Assembly (NCBI GenBank): GCA_964405075.1
Contig: CAYOMP010000047.1
Span: forward strand, 1 to 17,189
Length of the DNA: 17,189 nt
Direction: 5' to 3'
Source of the DNA: CAYOMP01 sp964405075
Lineage (GTDB): Bacteria; Bacillota; Clostridia; Lachnospirales; Lachnospiraceae
This document shows positions 13,204 to 17,189 of the stretch, piece by piece. The translations under genes were made by a program, and so were the position numbers. The notes under the pieces are model-generated. The model was given only the letters and a program-made list of their open reading frames with translations, was not told where the DNA came from and did no database searches. The first letter of the stretch is position 1, and the number at the start of each line of letters is the position of its first letter.

Positions 13204-15201
13204 TCATTTACTTTTTTTATAATTTTGTGCTGCCATATCAAAGCAAGTTCTTAACTGATATTGATTATTTAGTCCTAGTACACCATTAGTTCTACTAGTT
13301 ATAAAATTCTCCAACTTAACCATATATTCTTCTGGTGTTATTGTTCCTTCGGCAACGTAAGTCAACCCTTTTTCCCAACTGGCAGTTAACTCCGGATTAA
13401 GCAAAGACTTAATAGAAGCATTAACCACATCAAATATCATTTCACCCATTAATGTAGGTGTAATAATCTGAGTCTTTTTATTCAAAGCCAAATACTTAAT
13501 ATTAACCAATTTTTTAAGTATTTCGGCTCTCGTAGCACTGGTGCCTATTCCACTACCCTTTATCTGGGCCCTTAATTCATCATCTTCAATTAATTGTCCT
13601 GCATTTTCCATAGCAAGAATTATTGAACCTGAGTTATATCTCTTAGGAGGAGATGTTTCTCCTTCCTTAATTTCAAATCCATTTATGGAAAATTTGGCAC
13701 CCTTCTTCAAATTCATAAGTACCTGTAACATTTGTGCATCACACTTAACATCTTCTGTCTGTGTATCATCCTTTTTCTTATCAAAGGAATTGCCGGTAAC
13801 CTTTAAGTAACCTTCCTCAGCTAACACCTTAAAACTAGAGAAAAAGCTCTCATTCTCTATCTTAGATGTAAGAGATATTTTTTGGTATACTGCTGCTGGA
13901 TAGAATATGCTTAAAAATCTTCTTACAATAGTTTCATATACCGAAACAGAAGTTGCTGATACTGAACGAAGTGCATTTAAGCCTTGACCTGTGGGAATAA
14001 TAGCATAATGGTCTGTAATTTGTTTATCATTAACATATCTTGTTTTTTCGATACCTTTATGCATTCCATTTGCCAATATTTCTTCAGCAAAATCTTTACC
14101 ATGTTCGTAATACTTCAACCCACCGATATTTTTATGTATTTCCTTGGCTACTGCTGTAGATAATACTCTGGCATCTGTTCTTGGATATGTGACCAATTTC
14201 TTTTCATATAATTCCTGAACTATTCTCAAAGTTTCATCCGGACTTATTTTGAATAACTTTGAACATTCGTTTTGAAGCTCTGCCAAATTATATAATAGTG
14301 GCGGATTTTTATTTTCTTTCTTCTTCTCTATTGAGGTTAATTCAGCTTCAAAAGGATTGGCTGCATTTAATTTTTCAATTAATTTTTCTGCATCTTCCTT
14401 TATTTTGAATCCATTTTCTTTATATAACTTAGGACTTTCAAAATACTCAGAACCCAGAACAGCCTTCCATTCCCCCTCTATATTCTTATCTTGATATTGA
14501 AAACTTCCTAATACTCTATAAAAAGGTGTTTTAACAAAGTTTCTAATCTCTCTTTCTCTTCTAACCACCATACCTAATACACAGGTCATTACTCTACCAA
14601 CTGACACTACGCAATATCTCTCATTAAGATAATTTGCAATTGTATTCCCATATTTAAGTGATAACAACCTAGAGAAATTAATCCCCATCAAATAATCTTC
14701 TTTTGCACGCAAATACGCTGCCGCAGACAAATTATCGTATTCTGATAAATCCTTAGCCTCTCTGATTCCTCTAAGAATTTCCTCTTCTGTCTGTGAGTCT
14801 ATCCATACACGTTTCTTATTTTTGCCTGTCACTCCTGCCATCTGGTCTACTAAACGATAAATATATTCTCCTTCTCGTCCTGAGTCGGTACATACATATA
14901 TTGTGTCTACATCTTCTCTGTTTAATAAACCACTTACAATTCCAAACTGTTTCTTTACCCCATCAATAACTTCGTATTTGAATTCTTTTGGTAGAAATGG
15001 TAATGTATTCAAACTCCATTTCTTTAACCTCTCATCATAACTTTCCGGATAACTCATCGTAACAAGATGACCAACACACCATGTTACTATTGCGTCATTA
15101 GACTCAATATACCCATCACGTTTTGGGGCATCAATCTTTAAAGCCTTTGCAAATTCCTGTGCAACGCTTGGTTTTTCTGCTATATATAAAGCTTTCGCCA
15201 T
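13204..15201 (-). CDS. topB: DNA topoisomerase III (type IA)
   Basis: A 665-residue type IA topoisomerase that relaxes negative supercoils and decatenates DNA by cutting one strand through a phosphotyrosine. The N-terminal Toprim domain (1-145) shows YIAEKPSVAQ (Glu9) and CTDSGREGEYIYR (104-116). The usual DxD becomes DSG here: D106 is kept, Gly replaces the second Asp, and E110 follows. The breakage domain holds LVTYPRTDARVLS with catalytic Tyr339. The later domains contain ITDHYAIIPT and GSGIGTSATRAEIL, also conserved. There is no C-terminal zinc-finger extension; the protein ends shortly after the last core motifs. It starts 19 bp after the polyphosphate kinase stop codon with only a weak GGA ribosome site, so it probably depends on read-through and coupling from that gene. 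Confidence 0.95.
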   Translation of the reverse strand: MAKALYIAEKPSVAQEFAKALKIDAPKRDGYIESNDAIVTWCVGHLVTMSYPESYDERLKKWSLNTLPFLPKEFKYEVIDGVKKQFGIVSGLLNREDVDTIYVCTDSGREGEYIYRLVDQMAGVTGKNKKRVWIDSQTEEEILRGIREAKDLSEYDNLSAAAYLRAKEDYLMGINFSRLLSLKYGNTIANYLNERYCVVSVGRVMTCVLGMVVRREREIRNFVKTPFYRVLGSFQYQDKNIEGEWKAVLGSEYFESPKLYKENGFKIKEDAEKLIEKLNAANPFEAELTSIEKKKENKNPPLLYNLAELQNECSKLFKISPDETLRIVQELYEKKLVTYPRTDARVLSTAVAKEIHKNIGGLKYYEHGKDFAEEILANGMHKGIEKTRYVNDKQITDHYAIIPTGQGLNALRSVSATSVSVYETIVRRFLSIFYPAAVYQKISLTSKIENESFFSSFKVLAEEGYLKVTGNSFDKKKDDTQTEDVKCDAQMLQVLMNLKKGAKFSINGFEIKEGETSPPKRYNSGSIILAMENAGQLIEDDELRAQIKGSGIGTSATRAEILKKLVNIKYLALNKKTQIITPTLMGEMIFDVVNASIKSLLNPELTASWEKGLTYVAEGTITPEEYMVKLENFITSRTNGVLGLNNQYQLRTCFDMAAQNYKKSK

Positions 15202-15220
15202 TTAAAATTCCAACTTTCAA

Positions 15221-17189
15221 TTAATATTGAGGAATAAAAACTCTCTGATTTTTAATCTCATCTCGTTGCTCTTTTGCCTCTGATTTTACTTCCTTTTTAG
15301 CTTCACGGCAAAAATATTCCTGACAAGACAGAGTCTGTTTTCCCCTTCTATCTACTTTTTCATAAGTCCCATCTAATTGCATTACATGAGCACCTACATT
15401 ATCTTCTAACTGAATATCTAATATTCTTTTTATCCTATCTTTTATATCATAATTTTCTACCGGGAACAATATCTCAACTCGTTTATCCAGATTTCTCGGC
15501 ATCCAATCAGCACTGCCCATATAGATTTCTTCCATTCCACCATTATAGAAATAGAATATTCTCGCATGTTCCAGAAATGTTCCAATAATTGACCTAACCG
15601 TAATATTTTCACTTACATTTGGTATTCCAGTCCTTAAGCAACAGATTCCTCTTATTATCAACTCGATTTTTACACCTGCTGCTGATGCTTTGTATAATTC
15701 AGATATTATTTTTCTGTCACATAAAGAATTCATCTTAGCAATAATATGTGCCGGTTTTCCAGCTTTTGCATTTGCTACCTCTCGCCTAATTAGAGTTATA
15801 AATTTATCTCTCAACCAAATAGGTGCAACAGCTAATCTATTCCATGACAATGGTTCTGAATAACCTGACAGCATATTAAATACTGCTGTTGCATCTTCTC
15901 CAATAGCTTCTGAACAAGTAAGAATACCAAGGTCTGTATATAACTTTGCTGTTGCATCATTATAATTACCCGTTCCTAAATGTACATATCTTCTTATTCC
16001 ATCTTCTTCTTTTCTAACTATTAACGTAATTTTACAATGAGTTTTCAAGCCAACCAAACCATAGATTACATGGCATCCGGCTTTTTCAAGCTTCTTCGCC
16101 CAAACAATATTATTCTCTTCGTCGAAACGAGCTTTTAATTCAACTAAAACTGTAACCTGTTTACCATTTTCAGCTGCCTGTGCCAACGCTGCAATAATAG
16201 GCGAATTACCACTTACTCTATATAAAGTCTGTTTAATTGCCAAAACCTCTGGATCTTGTGCAGCCTGATGAACAAAGTCTACGACTGGATCAAACGTATT
16301 ATATGGATGATGTAATAGAATATCTTTTCTTCTTATCTGAGTAAAAATATCCTCTTCACTATTCATTCCTTTAACCGCCTGCGGAACATATTTTGGTGTC
16401 TTGTATACGTCAAAACCTTCCATTCCATACATTTTCATAAGAAATGTTAAATCTAGTGGTCCATTTATTTTAAAAATATCCCCTTCGCCAATATTTAATT
16501 CCTTTTTTAATATTTTTAATAAACGCTTGTCAACAGATTCTTCTACTTCTAACTTTATAACCTCGCCCCATTGACGTTTTTTAATTTGTTTCTGAATTTC
16601 TTTTAACAAATCTGCAGCATCATCCTCATCAATTGTCAAATCCGCATTTCTCATAATTCTATATGGATGCGCACACACAACATCATAATTCAAAAACAAT
16701 TTATCTATATTTTTTTCAATAATCTGCTCTAACAAAATGACATTTGTAGTTCCATTAACATCATTAGGTAGTTTAACAATTCGAGGTAATACTGACGGTA
16801 CCTGAACTGTAGCGAATTCCAACTCGTCCTTTTTATCTTTCTTAGATAAAAGTGCTGCAATATTTAGTGACTTATTTCTAATAAGTGGAAATGGGCGCGA
16901 CGAATCCACCGCCATAGGTGTTAATACCGGATATACGTTTTCATAGAAAAATTTATCAACAAACTGTGCCTGTTTATCTGTTAATTCCTCATGACTGCTT
17001 ATTACATTTAGTCCAATTTTATCCAGTAATGGCAATAATGAACGATTATATGTTGTATATTGTTGATTTACTAAATTGTGAACTGCCTCACTTATCTGTT
17101 CAAGCTGTTCTTTTGGTGTCATTCCTGCTATATCCGTTTTATTATAGCCGGCATGCACCATATCCTTTAATGATGCCACACGCACCATA
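15221..17189 (-). CDS. ppk1: Polyphosphate kinase 1, missing its N-terminus at the window edge
   Basis: Partial: 656 or more residues are present, but the first domain is cut by the right edge. The first Met visible is the internal MVRVASLKDMV; in family members this follows a motif like NLDEFFMVRVA. PPK1 moves the gamma phosphate of ATP onto a polyphosphate chain through a phosphohistidine. Visible motifs are IKQTLYRVSGNSPI, VTVLVELKARFDEENNI (polyP/ATP binding), the catalytic His in RYVHLGTGNYND and a second conserved His in FLEHARIFYFYNGG, followed by GSADWMPRNLDKRVEILFPV. The C-terminus has an extra charged tail (EAKKEVKSEAKEQRDEIKNQ). It is first of a likely operon with topB (19 bp gap) and the beta-helix protein. 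Confidence 0.96.
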   Translation of the reverse strand, partial: MVRVASLKDMVHAGYNKTDIAGMTPKEQLEQISEAVHNLVNQQYTTYNRSLLPLLDKIGLNVISSHEELTDKQAQFVDKFFYENVYPVLTPMAVDSSRPFPLIRNKSLNIAALLSKKDKKDELEFATVQVPSVLPRIVKLPNDVNGTTNVILLEQIIEKNIDKLFLNYDVVCAHPYRIMRNADLTIDEDDAADLLKEIQKQIKKRQWGEVIKLEVEESVDKRLLKILKKELNIGEGDIFKINGPLDLTFLMKMYGMEGFDVYKTPKYVPQAVKGMNSEEDIFTQIRRKDILLHHPYNTFDPVVDFVHQAAQDPEVLAIKQTLYRVSGNSPIIAALAQAAENGKQVTVLVELKARFDEENNIVWAKKLEKAGCHVIYGLVGLKTHCKITLIVRKEEDGIRRYVHLGTGNYNDATAKLYTDLGILTCSEAIGEDATAVFNMLSGYSEPLSWNRLAVAPIWLRDKFITLIRREVANAKAGKPAHIIAKMNSLCDRKIISELYKASAAGVKIELIIRGICCLRTGIPNVSENITVRSIIGTFLEHARIFYFYNGGMEEIYMGSADWMPRNLDKRVEILFPVENYDIKDRIKRILDIQLEDNVGAHVMQLDGTYEKVDRRGKQTLSCQEYFCREAKKEVKSEAKEQRDEIKNQRVFIPQY

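Noticed and set aside
1..17189. CRISPR array, rRNA, intact insertion sequence or prophage genes
   Set aside because: No regularly spaced repeats, no rRNA-like sequence, and no transposase, integrase or phage protein was found in the reading frames.

Overview
The window is AT-rich and every recognisable gene lies on the minus strand. Low GC, strong AGGAGG-type ribosome binding sites, a Trp T-box, a cobalamin riboswitch, ECF-type transport and the protein families all point to a Firmicute of class Clostridia, most likely a Lachnospiraceae-like gut anaerobe. The family-level call is inference from gene content, not from a marker gene.

Reading in the direction of transcription (right to left): 17189-12498 holds a housekeeping run of polyphosphate kinase (cut by the right edge), topoisomerase III and an orphan left-handed beta-helix (GlmU C-terminus-like) protein. 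12414-10014 holds a two-gene ABC exporter behind a promoter whose -10 overlaps a perfect 10+10 bp inverted repeat, with a strong terminator at its end. 10013-9546 is a 470-bp gene-free stretch with two strong hairpins that resemble an unidentified structured RNA or a mobile-element remnant. Then come tRNA-Leu(CAA) with its own promoter and terminator, a truncated DUF6544-like remnant and a terminator. 9040-5706 holds a short-chain dehydrogenase, a cysteine synthase and a LanC-like protein; the last two are 1 bp apart. 5673-4253 holds a promoter, a tryptophan T-box leader with terminator, and a lone trpD. 4115-3950 is a 166-bp near-perfect palindromic element. 3940-1 holds a cobalamin riboswitch, a DUF4430 lipoprotein, a large membrane-anchored protein with a prenyltransferase-like barrel plus a second DUF4430 domain, an EcfT transmembrane protein and the start of an ECF ATPase (cut by the left edge).

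The most interesting part is the left end. Barrel plus DUF4430 domain is the domain pair of animal intrinsic factor and transcobalamin. Here the two parts occur in surface-anchored bacterial proteins, behind a B12 riboswitch and beside an ECF importer. I read this as a transcobalamin-like corrinoid capture and import system. The second point of interest is the cysteine synthase/LanC-like pair: the LanC-like protein has a Cys-Cys-Gly zinc motif, lacks the usual active-site His, and has no visible lanthipeptide precursor or dehydratase nearby.
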